In this document: positions 7,184 through 16,092 of the stretch, piece after piece | Numbering within the stretch: the first letter of the stretch is position 1 | How the letters are laid out: every line of letters begins with the position of its first letter | Source: JAPLNB01 sp964451955 | GTDB lineage: Bacteria > Planctomycetota > Phycisphaerae > Tepidisphaerales > Tepidisphaeraceae | Assembly (NCBI GenBank): GCA_964451955.1 | Contig: CAYVKG010000027.1 | Coordinates: forward strand, 1-50,563 | Length of the DNA stretch: 50,563 nucleotides | Reading direction: 5' to 3' | Position numbers and translations under genes: made by a program | The notes under the pieces: model-generated | Databases searched by the model: none | Seen by the model: only the letters and a program-made list of their open reading frames with translations | Told to the model about the DNA's origin: nothing

Positions 7184-10100
7184 TCAATTTGGGAGGGTCG
7201 CAGCCCGCGACGTGTTGGAGACTTTGCCTCTGAGCTCAGCGAGCTTCCTCTGATATTCGGGGGAGATCTGGCGGCCTTGCACGGCCAGCTCGGCCTGTCG
7301 CACCAGGCGCTCCATGTCTGCTCTCTGGCCGGCCTGGTCGTAGACAAGAGCCAGGTTGATTAGCCAAGCGGGGTTTCTGGGCTCGAGTTGGACAGCCTTC
7401 GTAAGGCTGGCAATGGCGCCCTTATAGTCTTTGGACTTGGCCTGGACATGTCCGAGGGTATCATAGAAGGCGGGTGCCCCGGGCATGGCGCGCACAGCAT
7501 TGGAAGCGAGCGACACCGCTTCGGCGAGGTTACCGTTGCGGGTAGCGATCAGCATGGCGAGGTTATTTTGTGCGGCAGCGAAGTCGGGTCTCTTTTCGAT
7601 GGCCTGGCGGTAGAGTTTGTCGGCCTGATCAAGGTTGCCGCCCGCTTCCTCGACGATGGCGAGGCTGAAGAGCAGTTCTGGGGACTTGTCCGGCCGGGCG
7701 TTGAGTTCGTTGAGGATGGATCTGGCTCTATCCGCGAACTTGGGGTCGTTCGTGCGTTGGGCAAAGGTCTGCCACAGCTGTGCGACGACGATCCGTTCGT
7801 CGATGGCGGTCTGTGGGATGATCTGGCTCACGCGATCGAGCCAAGCCGTTGCTACAGCGGTGTTGCCGCCCATGGATACGATCAGCTCGAACCAGACTTT
7901 TCGCCAAGCTGCCGACCGACTGACGGACGGCCAGAGCAGGTCGGCGACCTCGTTATGCTGACCTCGTGCCAGAAGGATCCTGGCCTGCATGATGACGACA
8001 TCCCTGAAGCCATCGGGATTGGCGATGGCGGCCTGCAGATAAGGAGCAATTGACTCGGCAGCGGCATTGGTGTTGCCTAGTCGGAGCTGCATCTGGGCAA
8101 CAAACAGGTCGGCGGGCAGGGGATTACTGAGTGAGAGCTCCCGCCACTGTTTGCCGAGGGCGATGGCCTGGGTGTAGTCGCCCGAGGTGGCCATCACTTC
8201 GGCGGCAAGTTGGGCGATTTCGGGGGACGCGGGTACCGCTTTGGCACTGCGTTGGGCAAGCGTAACCGCATCAGGAATACGGTCGGCTGCGAGACAACGC
8301 ATGATCAGGAGTGTCTGAAGTGGTGCCAGGCCAGGAAAACGATCCGCGATGGGCCGGAGCTTGGAGATGATCGCATCAGGGGGCTGGTTGGTCAGCGTGG
8401 CATTGGCGCCGATGCGAATGGCTTCCAGGGCGGCGTTGGCGTCGCCGCGCTCCTGGAGGATCCAGAGAATGAGCGGAACAAAAGGTCGGTCGGCGGCGAC
8501 AGTCTTGAGTTCCTTGATGTTGACCTGGAATGCCTCAAAGACCTTGTCGGAGGGGATCGCGGCAGCCGCCTGACTGGCGGCGGTAAACGCCTCATCGACG
8601 CGGCCATTGATGAGGTGGTTGGCCACAAGGGCTCGCCAAGCGGCCGAGTTGCCTGGGCCTGCCTTGACGGCCGCCCGGTACTGTTCGGTGGCCTGTTCCT
8701 TGGTGCCGTGGAGGGCGTAGTATTCTGCGTAAGCGAGTTCCTTTTCGCCGGGGGCGATGGACAATCCGCTCAGACCAGCCAAGGTGCGTTCCGCTTCGGA
8801 CTTTCGGCCGGTGGCCGCGAAGAAATTCGCGGCCGACACGATGATCGCCGAATTCGGAGACTTGAGGGCTTGGCGATACAATTGTTCGGCTTTGGCGGTG
8901 TCGTTGCGTCGCCGGTGGAGTTCGGCAAGCATCAGGATATCGGTGGGATTGGTCGAAGGAGCAGCCTGGTTCTCGATCACCTTGGCAGCCAGAAGGGAAT
9001 CGCCTTGCGCCATGAGCATTGCCGCGAGCTGGCGGCGGCGTACCGGATCGATCTGCAAGCGAGAGGGCTCGGGCTGACCATCTGGGCCCTTGATCTGGTT
9101 GAGGATTCTGTCGATTTGCTCACGGGCATGAACAACATCCGATTTGACCTGGTAGAGTCTGGCCAATTCGAGCATGAGGATGACATTCTGGGGCTTGAGC
9201 TTCTGGGCAGCCAGCAATTGGTCGATGGCGGCGTCGGAATTGCCGAGTCTGCTGTGGACAGCGGCGAGGAGTTGGCGGGACTCCAAGTGAGTCGGCACCG
9301 CGGAGACGACTTCCCCGAGGAGCTTGGCGGCTTCATCGAGGTCGGCCTTGCTCGGGCTTTCACCACCCAGGAGTAGTGTGGCGCGGGCTACTCGCCATCC
9401 GGCGGCCTGCTGGCCGGTGATGTCGCGGATGCGGTCGATTGTACGCAGCAGGAATGCCTTGTCTGACTGAACCGAAGAGGCCGCAATCGCCGTTCGCTGG
9501 ACGTCGAGATTCGCCTTCATTTCGGGATCGTCCGCGAGGGCGACCCATGTGGCGGCAGATCGGGGATCGTTGTTGCGTTCAAAGTAGTGGGCGACGGCAA
9601 GTCGCCAGGGCGCCCTTTGGGAGGGGGAGGCGTTCTTGGAAGCACTGTCGAGCAGGGCGGCGCCTTCGGCCACTTTTCCGGCGGCCGCCAGTTTCATGGC
9701 GCGGATGAACGCCAGATCGGGGGTGACGCCGAACTGCTTTTCGACCTGGGCATAGCATTCCTCTTCGAGGCCGAGACCGGCCTCGGCGCTGGCGGATGCG
9801 AGTTTCAGGAGAAGGTTCTCAGACGGGGGGTTCTTGGCCGCCAGGGCGTCTCGCAACGCTTTTTCGGCCTCTGCCCGCTTGCCCGACTTGGCCAGGGCGA
9901 CGATATGGACGGGCAGCGTTCGCTCCTCGCCTGGAACTGCCTGCTGGACCACCGCCAGGAGTCTCTGAAGGTCGCTGTTGGCCAGAGCCTCGTCCTTGCC
10001 AAGGGCAGCCGCCCAGATGCTGGCAAGATTCGAGGCCGTGACAGCGTTGAAGGTCAGTTCCGCAGCAGCCCGCGCGGCATCCAGCGCCAACTGGGTCTGG

Positions 10101-11518
10101 CCGTCCTCAAGGCACAGCCGCGAGAGGTGGACGAACGGCAGGGGCCAGAGAGGCGCGTGGGCCAAGACCTGGCGATACGAGTCGATGGCAAGATCGCGTT
10201 CGCCCAGCGAAGCGTACGCATCGGCAAGGTAGTACCGTAGATAGGGGTTAGCTTTCTGGATGTCCAGGGCATCGCGGGTTGCCTTGACCACTTCGAGCGG
10301 CTCGCCTTTGGCAAGAACGGCCTGCTTGAGAATGGTGCTCCAGGCATGTGCGATGCGGTCGTTGGAGATCGCGGCGAGTTGATCGGCGATTTGCGTCGCG
10401 TCGGCCTTGCGGTCCATGGCGGCAAGGGAGATCGCTTTGATGGCGTGCATTTCAAGGTCGACACCGGCGTTGCGCAACTTGACGTCGGCGAGCCGCTTTT
10501 CGACATCGGCAAACCGGCCGAGTTCGAAGAATCGTCGCACGAGTTGTCGCCGCATCGGCGCATCGGCCTCACTCTGGAGGAAGTGGTCGAGCGCGTCGGC
10601 AGCCTCGGAGGGGAGTCGCAGTCGGTCAAGTTGCCAGACCATATATTGGGCAAAGAACCGATCCGGAACCGGGTGAAGGGCAGCCTGGCGGATGAAGAAG
10701 GCGGCGACCGACCGCGCGTTCACGGGTTGTTCGCCGGTGCCGTCGGGGAACTTGACTTTCTCCTGCGCGTTGGGCGGATATTGCCTGGCGACGAGTTGGG
10801 TGATTTTCGCCTTGTCGTCCGCGGACAGTTCGCCGAGCGACACGCAGGCGACCATCATGAGCAATTCGGCTCGCGCATCGCGGGGGTGCGCTTCGAGAAT
10901 GGCGATAGCATGGGGCAGGATTTCGGCTTTTCGGTCCAGGTAGCCATAGAGTTCGAGGGTGGCGGCCTGTGCTTCAACCTCCATCGGAGAGAGTTTGATG
11001 GCCTGCTGGCTGAGAGTAATCGCGCGTTTGAAGTCACGGAGGGCGATCAGGGCCTTGGCATTGGCAACGAGGACGGGAACGTCGTCGGGTTTCTTTTCGA
11101 GAAGGGGCTTGGAGAAGTCGATGACCTCGGTGCTGAAGCCGATTCGGGAATAGAGAAGCACGAGTTCGCGGCGAACATCGTCACGGGCGGGCTGGAGGTC
11201 GAGGAATCGCTTGAGCAACTGGGCACTGATGGCCAGATGACGACCATCAGGGCTATCGGAACTACTCTGGGCTTGGGCGAGGGTGTAGACTGCCTCGGCA
11301 TCGTCGGGATAGCGCCCGATGTAGATGGCGAGGCTGTTGATGGCGGTCTCGTAGTCTTTCTTCTGGAAAGCTTCCATCCCCGTTTCTCGCTGGCCCATAA
11401 AATAGCGCGTACGGCGCTGCTTGAGGAGCAGGACGGCAGTGGCGAGAACGGCGGCGGCGAGCACGACGCCGACGACCAAAAAAACGAGTCGGCGTTTGGT
11501 CTTGGCTCGTACGATCAT
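7184..11518 (-). CDS. giant membrane-anchored TPR protein of the exopolysaccharide/exosortase locus
   Basis: 1444 residues. A short basic N-terminus (MIVRAKTKRR) precedes one hydrophobic segment (about 11-32, LVFLVVGVVLAAAVLATAVL). The rest is almost entirely helical, Ala/Leu-rich tetratricopeptide-like repeats. Clear TPRs are seen near residues 45-85 (EAFQKKDYETAINSLAIYI) and near the C-terminus (KDYKGAIASLTKAVQLEP, PAWLINLALVYDQAG). The domain should face the periplasm. The family parallel is the PEP-CTERM-system TPR protein (PrsT) found beside exosortases; that protein is a lipoprotein of roughly 900 residues, whereas this one has a signal anchor without a lipobox and is much longer. It is the last gene of block B; its ATG overlaps the phosphoglycosyl transferase stop (ATGA, 11515-11518). 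A scaffold role for the export or polymerase complex is inference. Confidence 0.8.
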   Translation of the reverse strand: MIVRAKTKRRLVFLVVGVVLAAAVLATAVLLLKQRRTRYFMGQRETGMEAFQKKDYETAINSLAIYIGRYPDDAEAVYTLAQAQSSSDSPDGRHLAISAQLLKRFLDLQPARDDVRRELVLLYSRIGFSTEVIDFSKPLLEKKPDDVPVLVANAKALIALRDFKRAITLSQQAIKLSPMEVEAQAATLELYGYLDRKAEILPHAIAILEAHPRDARAELLMMVACVSLGELSADDKAKITQLVARQYPPNAQEKVKFPDGTGEQPVNARSVAAFFIRQAALHPVPDRFFAQYMVWQLDRLRLPSEAADALDHFLQSEADAPMRRQLVRRFFELGRFADVEKRLADVKLRNAGVDLEMHAIKAISLAAMDRKADATQIADQLAAISNDRIAHAWSTILKQAVLAKGEPLEVVKATRDALDIQKANPYLRYYLADAYASLGERDLAIDSYRQVLAHAPLWPLPFVHLSRLCLEDGQTQLALDAARAAAELTFNAVTASNLASIWAAALGKDEALANSDLQRLLAVVQQAVPGEERTLPVHIVALAKSGKRAEAEKALRDALAAKNPPSENLLLKLASASAEAGLGLEEECYAQVEKQFGVTPDLAFIRAMKLAAAGKVAEGAALLDSASKNASPSQRAPWRLAVAHYFERNNDPRSAATWVALADDPEMKANLDVQRTAIAASSVQSDKAFLLRTIDRIRDITGQQAAGWRVARATLLLGGESPSKADLDEAAKLLGEVVSAVPTHLESRQLLAAVHSRLGNSDAAIDQLLAAQKLKPQNVILMLELARLYQVKSDVVHAREQIDRILNQIKGPDGQPEPSRLQIDPVRRRQLAAMLMAQGDSLLAAKVIENQAAPSTNPTDILMLAELHRRRNDTAKAEQLYRQALKSPNSAIIVSAANFFAATGRKSEAERTLAGLSGLSIAPGEKELAYAEYYALHGTKEQATEQYRAAVKAGPGNSAAWRALVANHLINGRVDEAFTAASQAAAAIPSDKVFEAFQVNIKELKTVAADRPFVPLILWILQERGDANAALEAIRIGANATLTNQPPDAIISKLRPIADRFPGLAPLQTLLIMRCLAADRIPDAVTLAQRSAKAVPASPEIAQLAAEVMATSGDYTQAIALGKQWRELSLSNPLPADLFVAQMQLRLGNTNAAAESIAPYLQAAIANPDGFRDVVIMQARILLARGQHNEVADLLWPSVSRSAAWRKVWFELIVSMGGNTAVATAWLDRVSQIIPQTAIDERIVVAQLWQTFAQRTNDPKFADRARSILNELNARPDKSPELLFSLAIVEEAGGNLDQADKLYRQAIEKRPDFAAAQNNLAMLIATRNGNLAEAVSLASNAVRAMPGAPAFYDTLGHVQAKSKDYKGAIASLTKAVQLEPRNPAWLINLALVYDQAGQRADMERLVRQAELAVQGRQISPEYQRKLAELRGKVSNTSRAATLPN

Positions 11519-12948
11519 AATCGCAACACTCCCTTGATGACCATGGCGATGGTCTGCAGGATGATCTTCAGGTCAAGCCCCCAGCTTGCCTTTTCCACGT
11601 ATTCGATGTCGTACCTGATCCACTCCTGGAAATCCAGCCCGCGACGGCGCGTGCGGCTGACCTGCCAGAGGCCGGTTATGCCGGGGCGAACACTGAGGCG
11701 AGCTTCGCGCCAGGGGGGGCAGTACTGGTTCTCTTTGAAGGGGCTAGGTCTGGGCCCAACAATGGACATGTCTCCGACCAGGACGTTCCAGAATTGCGGA
11801 AGTTCGTCGATTTCCACCTTGCGGATGAATCGCCCGACGCGCGTGAGTCTCGGATCGTTCTCGATAAAGAACTGAGGACCGTCGGCCTGGTTCTCGTCGG
11901 CCAGCCGAGCCTTGATGAGGTCGGCGTCCTTTCGCATGGATCGGAACTTAATGCAGCCAAACTCCCTGCCTCCAACAGTCTCCCGCCGGTGTGAGAAGAA
12001 GAACGGTCTGCCATCCTCGAGCCAGATGGCCAGCATGACGAACGGGTAGATGGGCAGCGTGAGGAGGAGGGCGATGCTGGCAAAAACGACGTCGAATGCG
12101 CGTTTGCACGCCCGGCTGATGGTGTTGCGCTGGACCGGCTGCACGGGCCGGGCAAAGCTGAAGGTGGGCTCGATCTCGTGCCACTGGAGGGTATCGACAG
12201 GCGGTCTTGCAGCGGGATCATCCCAGAGGATCTGGGGGCCAATGATGCAGGCCCCGGCGTCGATGCGGCGACCGGCACCCACCCAGACCGGGCCGACGAG
12301 CTTCGTATCGGAGCCGACCGCGGCGGTCTGGTCGCGCCAAGCCGCATCGCGGACTTTCTGGGCGCGGTAGACAGTGGAGTCCGGCCACTTCCAGAGCCGC
12401 GTGATCTCACGAACGCACTCCATGACCTCGATGTCGGCCCGGCGGTCGTAGACGCCTGCTTTGGCGCGAATGGCGCTGCGACGATCGCGGGGCACTTCCT
12501 GTCGCAGCAATTGCCACCCTTCTCGCGCATTGGCAGACTTCTGCCAGATCTGTGCCAGGCGTCTTTCAGATGTGAGTGCGACCCGTGTCTCGCGGGAATC
12601 GGAGGCATCATAAATCCGCTCGAAGCGGAGGAATTGCCCGTGCGCATCGAGCCGGACTCGTTCACGGTAGCCGCGATCGCGGTCGTCGTGTAGCCTGACA
12701 TAGACCACGTCGGGCTTGATCCAACTCAGGAATTCGACGATACGAGTGAGTTTGAAGACGGAGAGGATCTGCGGCTCGGTAAGGAGGAACAACTCCGCAC
12801 CGTCGACGATTTCGGACGGCTCGCCGAGGCGCACGACCTGGACGCCGCGAGCGGCCCAGAACCGATCGTGCAACTGAGCTGGAGACAGCCCCCAAATGGT
12901 CGGGGCCGGGTCGCTCGTTGTCGCAACTGGATCGTCTTGGGTGATCAT
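11515..12948 (-). CDS. phosphoglycosyl transferase (bacterial sugar transferase) with a nucleotidyltransferase/beta-helix-like N-terminus
   Basis: 477 residues in two halves. Residues about 275-477 are a bacterial sugar transferase domain (WcaJ/PglC type) that moves a sugar phosphate from a nucleotide sugar to undecaprenyl phosphate, the first step of glycan assembly. Seen are KRAFDVVFASIALLLTLPIY (membrane helix), FGCIKFRSMRKDAD, the Asp-Glu pair in DELPQFWNVL (D381, E382), GDMSIVGPRP and RPGITGLWQVS. The N-terminal 270 residues lack the usual four helices or CoA-binding-like domain of WbaP/WcaJ proteins. Instead VVYVRLHDDRDRGYRERV resembles a pyrophosphorylase-type fold, followed by a hexapeptide-like stretch at about 212-240 (LVGPVWVGAGRRIDAGACII). 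Its ATG overlaps the stop of the ATPase gene by 4 bp, and its stop overlaps the TPR gene by 4 bp. The C-terminal call is firm; the N-terminal reading is inference. Confidence 0.9.
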   Translation of the reverse strand: MITQDDPVATTSDPAPTIWGLSPAQLHDRFWAARGVQVVRLGEPSEIVDGAELFLLTEPQILSVFKLTRIVEFLSWIKPDVVYVRLHDDRDRGYRERVRLDAHGQFLRFERIYDASDSRETRVALTSERRLAQIWQKSANAREGWQLLRQEVPRDRRSAIRAKAGVYDRRADIEVMECVREITRLWKWPDSTVYRAQKVRDAAWRDQTAAVGSDTKLVGPVWVGAGRRIDAGACIIGPQILWDDPAARPPVDTLQWHEIEPTFSFARPVQPVQRNTISRACKRAFDVVFASIALLLTLPIYPFVMLAIWLEDGRPFFFSHRRETVGGREFGCIKFRSMRKDADLIKARLADENQADGPQFFIENDPRLTRVGRFIRKVEIDELPQFWNVLVGDMSIVGPRPSPFKENQYCPPWREARLSVRPGITGLWQVSRTRRRGLDFQEWIRYDIEYVEKASWGLDLKIILQTIAMVIKGVLRL

Positions 12949-15383
12949 GGCTGAGGTCGGCTCCCGTTCTTACCGGCCGATCCCCGGCCGGCGACAGCAA
13001 ATGCGATCGGCCCGAGCTTCTGGGGTTCACCGCTTTCCACAACATCGGAGACGCGGGCGGCGTTGTTGCCGTGGCCGCGGTCGTAGGAGCTGAGTCGATT
13101 GGTCGTTGTCGAGAGGTCCATATCGCGGCTTTCGGCGCGATTGAAGACCATTCCGGCGACAACCGCGCCGATGTCGTGCAGATGCTGGAGGGAACGCTCG
13201 GCCAGAGGGCGATGTTCGCCGCGTGAGACTACAAGCACGACACCGTCGGCCGCAGCGGCGACGACGGATGCTTCGAGGCTTCCGGGAACAGGGCCGGTAT
13301 CAACAAGGACAGTATCGTACCGATCGCGGGCCAGATCAATGAGTCTGCGGACGGCTGCCGGGGAGAGTCGGCCGGCGTCGGCAGGCATTGCAGCCCCCAG
13401 CGGGAGAATGGACAGGCCACGAATGCCGGTATCGGCGACGCAGTCCTCGATGTTCTCGCCGTTGAGCGCGTCGAGCATTCCAATCGGCGTTTCCTCCTGC
13501 AGCGACAGGGCCTTGGCAACGTCGGCTTCGGTGAGGAAGCCGAGGTCAACAAGGATTTCGCCAAGGCGGCGATGGGAGGTGGCGGCAACCTTCATGGCCA
13601 TGTCCAACTGCTGTTGCGTGATGTAGCCTTCCCGCTTGAGGATCTGGCCGATCTTTCGCCGGATGATGGTGTCCACCCTGGCGGTGAGTCCGCCGCCGAC
13701 GATGTCGCAGTCAATGAGAAGGGTTCGGGAGTTCGTAGCTGAGAATGAGACCCCCAGCGCGAGGGCGAGGCTTGTCTTGCCGGTGCCGGCCGCGGGGCTG
13801 GTGATTGCGAAGACTCTGGATCCCGGAACCGGCGAACCGATCTGCAGGAGCGTTCGGATCTGGTGGACACAATGGGCGGCGATGGCAGCCTGTTCGGGGT
13901 CTGAGAGGTCATCGGGCAGGCTGGGAAGTACTCCGAGGAGGGCGAGTTTTCCGACGCTCGATCGAGCGTCGTCGGCGTTTCGCAGTCGTCGGTCGGCCAG
14001 AGCGATAAGGAGCATGACGCCGAAGCCAAAGGCGCCTCCCGCCATTCCGCCGGCGGCGGTTCGGATGACGCGGTTGTCCCTATAGGGCATGGCCCGATCG
14101 CCATAGTTCTCGATTCGGATACGGCCTCCCTGGATGGGAGACTCGGTGCGCAGCTCATCGAGGCGTCTGTTGGTCGCCTGGAGCTGCTGTTGCGCGAGCT
14201 CAAGTTCCTTGCGGAGTTTCTCAATGTCGAGCATCTGGTTGCCCATCGCTCTGGCTTCATCTTGTGCCGCCTTGACGAGTTCGCGATACTTAGCCTGACG
14301 TTGTTTGAGCTGTTCGATGGAGAGGCCGGAGGCAGCGCCTGGGACAGCGACCATGTGATTCTGGAGGGCAGCCCGATAGTCGTCGCCATACTGATTGACG
14401 GCCTTCTCTTTGGCGGCCAGAAGCGACTGCAGTTCTTTGACCTTCCAGTGTTCGGAGCCGAGAATTCGGTTTCTGAACTCCAGTTCGGCTTTCACATCGT
14501 CCAGTTGCCGAAGCAGTTGCCTCATTCCCTGGTCCTGCATCGCGATTTCACGATTGGAGATCAAGGGAGTATCGGTGCTTCCTGCCGGGTTGGTGGTCGG
14601 GGGAGACTTAGTGCCTTCGAGGCCCGCCAGTTCGAAATCGAGTTCGGTGAGTGCGGTCTCCCATCGGTTGAGGTTCTGCAGCTTGGCGTCGAGGAGAGCG
14701 CGCAGGTCGTCGGTGCCGTAAGCCCTTGCGGCCTCTCGGATGGCTTGCTGTTTTACGAGCAGATCGCTGGTGAGCGCTCGTCGCCGATCTTCGAGGGTTG
14801 TTCGCTTGCTCTCCTCCTCCTTGATGGGTCCTTCTTCGATGTAGATCTTGTTGTAGGCGGTAAGGACGGCCTTGACGGCAGCGGATGCCACCTGTCGATC
14901 GGGATCGGTAAAGGAGACGGTAATAATCTCGCCCTTGGGGGCAACGATTTCGAGGTTCTTGAGGAAATCCTCGATGCCCGCGTCATCGACGGGGCGGTTG
15001 GTCTTTTTCCACTCATCGCTGTTGAGAGCCAGGTCGATGACGCGCTGGCTGCGAAGCAGCGGCACCTGCGCCTGCACGAACAAGTCGAAGCCGTACAAGG
15101 GCGAATTCTCGTCGGTCTTGCTCAGGACGACAGGCAGGACAGGCCTGATTCGCACCATGCCGGTGCTGCGATAGGTCTGCTTCGCCAGGATGTAGCCGCC
15201 GAATCCACCTAGAGCCATTCCAAGCAGGGTGAGGGTGACGACCCATTTGTAGCGATTGCGGAACAGACGGTGCAGCTTGCGGAGTAACTGCGACTGCTGT
15301 TCACTGGGTCGATCATAAACGGACAAGGGGTCCGCAACGTCAGGCAAGTGATCGGATGTTCGTAATTGGATTTCCTGGCTCAT
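12945..15383 (-). CDS. Wzz/CpsD-like polysaccharide co-polymerase ATPase with an inserted type II secretion E N-terminal-like domain
   Basis: 812 residues. Residues 46-67 and about 442-463 are membrane helices bounding a periplasmic Wzz-type region with long coiled coils (about 190-420). The cytoplasmic part is a CpsD/CapB-type ATPase: Walker A PAAGTGKTSLA (about 530-540), Walker A' LLIDCDIVGGG (555-565), Walker B TVLVDTGP (691-698). Such proteins control chain length and export in Wzy-type pathways. Two things are odd. Between Walker A' and Walker B lies an extra stretch of about 60 residues (572-632) with the tandem pattern KIGQILKREGYITQQQLDMA and RLGEILVDLGFLTEADVAKA, which resembles the N-terminal domain of type II secretion/pilus ATPases. 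Also, the C-terminal tyrosine cluster of BY-kinases is missing: only Y767 follows Walker B. GGAGGG precedes the ATG; the start overlaps the EpsI stop (ATGA). Confidence 0.9.
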   Translation of the reverse strand: MSQEIQLRTSDHLPDVADPLSVYDRPSEQQSQLLRKLHRLFRNRYKWVVTLTLLGMALGGFGGYILAKQTYRSTGMVRIRPVLPVVLSKTDENSPLYGFDLFVQAQVPLLRSQRVIDLALNSDEWKKTNRPVDDAGIEDFLKNLEIVAPKGEIITVSFTDPDRQVASAAVKAVLTAYNKIYIEEGPIKEEESKRTTLEDRRRALTSDLLVKQQAIREAARAYGTDDLRALLDAKLQNLNRWETALTELDFELAGLEGTKSPPTTNPAGSTDTPLISNREIAMQDQGMRQLLRQLDDVKAELEFRNRILGSEHWKVKELQSLLAAKEKAVNQYGDDYRAALQNHMVAVPGAASGLSIEQLKQRQAKYRELVKAAQDEARAMGNQMLDIEKLRKELELAQQQLQATNRRLDELRTESPIQGGRIRIENYGDRAMPYRDNRVIRTAAGGMAGGAFGFGVMLLIALADRRLRNADDARSSVGKLALLGVLPSLPDDLSDPEQAAIAAHCVHQIRTLLQIGSPVPGSRVFAITSPAAGTGKTSLALALGVSFSATNSRTLLIDCDIVGGGLTARVDTIIRRKIGQILKREGYITQQQLDMAMKVAATSHRRLGEILVDLGFLTEADVAKALSLQEETPIGMLDALNGENIEDCVADTGIRGLSILPLGAAMPADAGRLSPAAVRRLIDLARDRYDTVLVDTGPVPGSLEASVVAAAADGVVLVVSRGEHRPLAERSLQHLHDIGAVVAGMVFNRAESRDMDLSTTTNRLSSYDRGHGNNAARVSDVVESGEPQKLGPIAFAVAGRGSAGKNGSRPQP

Positions 15384-16054
15384 TGTGTCCCTCCGGAGCT
15401 CAATGTCTCCAGCAATTGCGCATGGGCATTGAGCACCATGCTTACAACCTCGCGCCGATCTTCCATGCGCAAGTCCCCGTCAACCACAACCTGAATCTGG
15501 GCCGCCCCATAAAACTGACGCAGATAGTCTGCCGCCACCTTGCCGATCTCGTCCATGCTGCGCGCCATCCTGCCATCGGGGAGGATGATCAGGTTGCTCA
15601 CGACGCATGATACGGTCTGGCCCTCTTCAACACGGGTGTATTCGTATTCCATTCCCTGGATGGTCTTGGCGCCCACCTGCCATTCAACCGGCATGGAAAG
15701 CCGCGCTGTCCAGCCATGCGCGGGATAGCAGACCGGCGGGTAATGCCCGAGCATATCGCGGGCATCACGGCACTGGACAAGAAGAAAATCAGCGCGGCGT
15801 CCGGTGCTCTGCTGCCTGAATCGGCGATGCACCATGGCATTGGGCCGGAGCAGGGCCTGCGCCGCCGGCGGAATGTCGATCTTGGCACCGGCCCACTCGC
15901 CGATGAATTCGGGCATCTGCTCGACGGAGTTCCGGACGCGCTGGTGGAACGGGTCGGCATCCTTGGGCCTGGGTCGCGAGAGGCTCTCGGCGGCAAGCCC
16001 CGCCAGCAGGAGCATACTGACGAACATGGGCATGTATCGGTTTCGGATCAGCAT
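15380..16054 (-). CDS. epsI: exosortase-associated EpsI-family protein
   Basis: 224 residues. The N-terminal hydrophobic segment (about 5-25, MFVSMLLLAGLAAESLS) is a signal or anchor; the rest should be periplasmic. The EpsI signature is present: ADFLLVQCRDARDMLGHYPP followed by VCYPAHGW, matching the family pattern HxPxxCxPxxGW. EpsI proteins are nearly always coded beside or fused to exosortases in exopolysaccharide loci; their biochemical activity is not settled. The frame is open to a TTG at 16084, but ATG 16054 has AAGG at a good 7-nt distance and places the hydrophobic segment at the N-terminus. It sits between exosortase (38 nt upstream) and the ATPase (4-bp overlap). Confidence 0.88.
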   Translation of the reverse strand: MLIRNRYMPMFVSMLLLAGLAAESLSRPRPKDADPFHQRVRNSVEQMPEFIGEWAGAKIDIPPAAQALLRPNAMVHRRFRQQSTGRRADFLLVQCRDARDMLGHYPPVCYPAHGWTARLSMPVEWQVGAKTIQGMEYEYTRVEEGQTVSCVVSNLIILPDGRMARSMDEIGKVAADYLRQFYGAAQIQVVVDGDLRMEDRREVVSMVLNAHAQLLETLSSGGTQ

Positions 16055-16092
16055 CGTTTCGCCTTCAAGAACACATTGGGTCAATCATGGTG

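Noticed and set aside
7156..7233. 25-codon plus-strand ORF with GGAGG upstream
   Set aside because: It overlaps the 3' end of the TPR gene, has no similarity to anything I know and no terminator or neighbour to support it.
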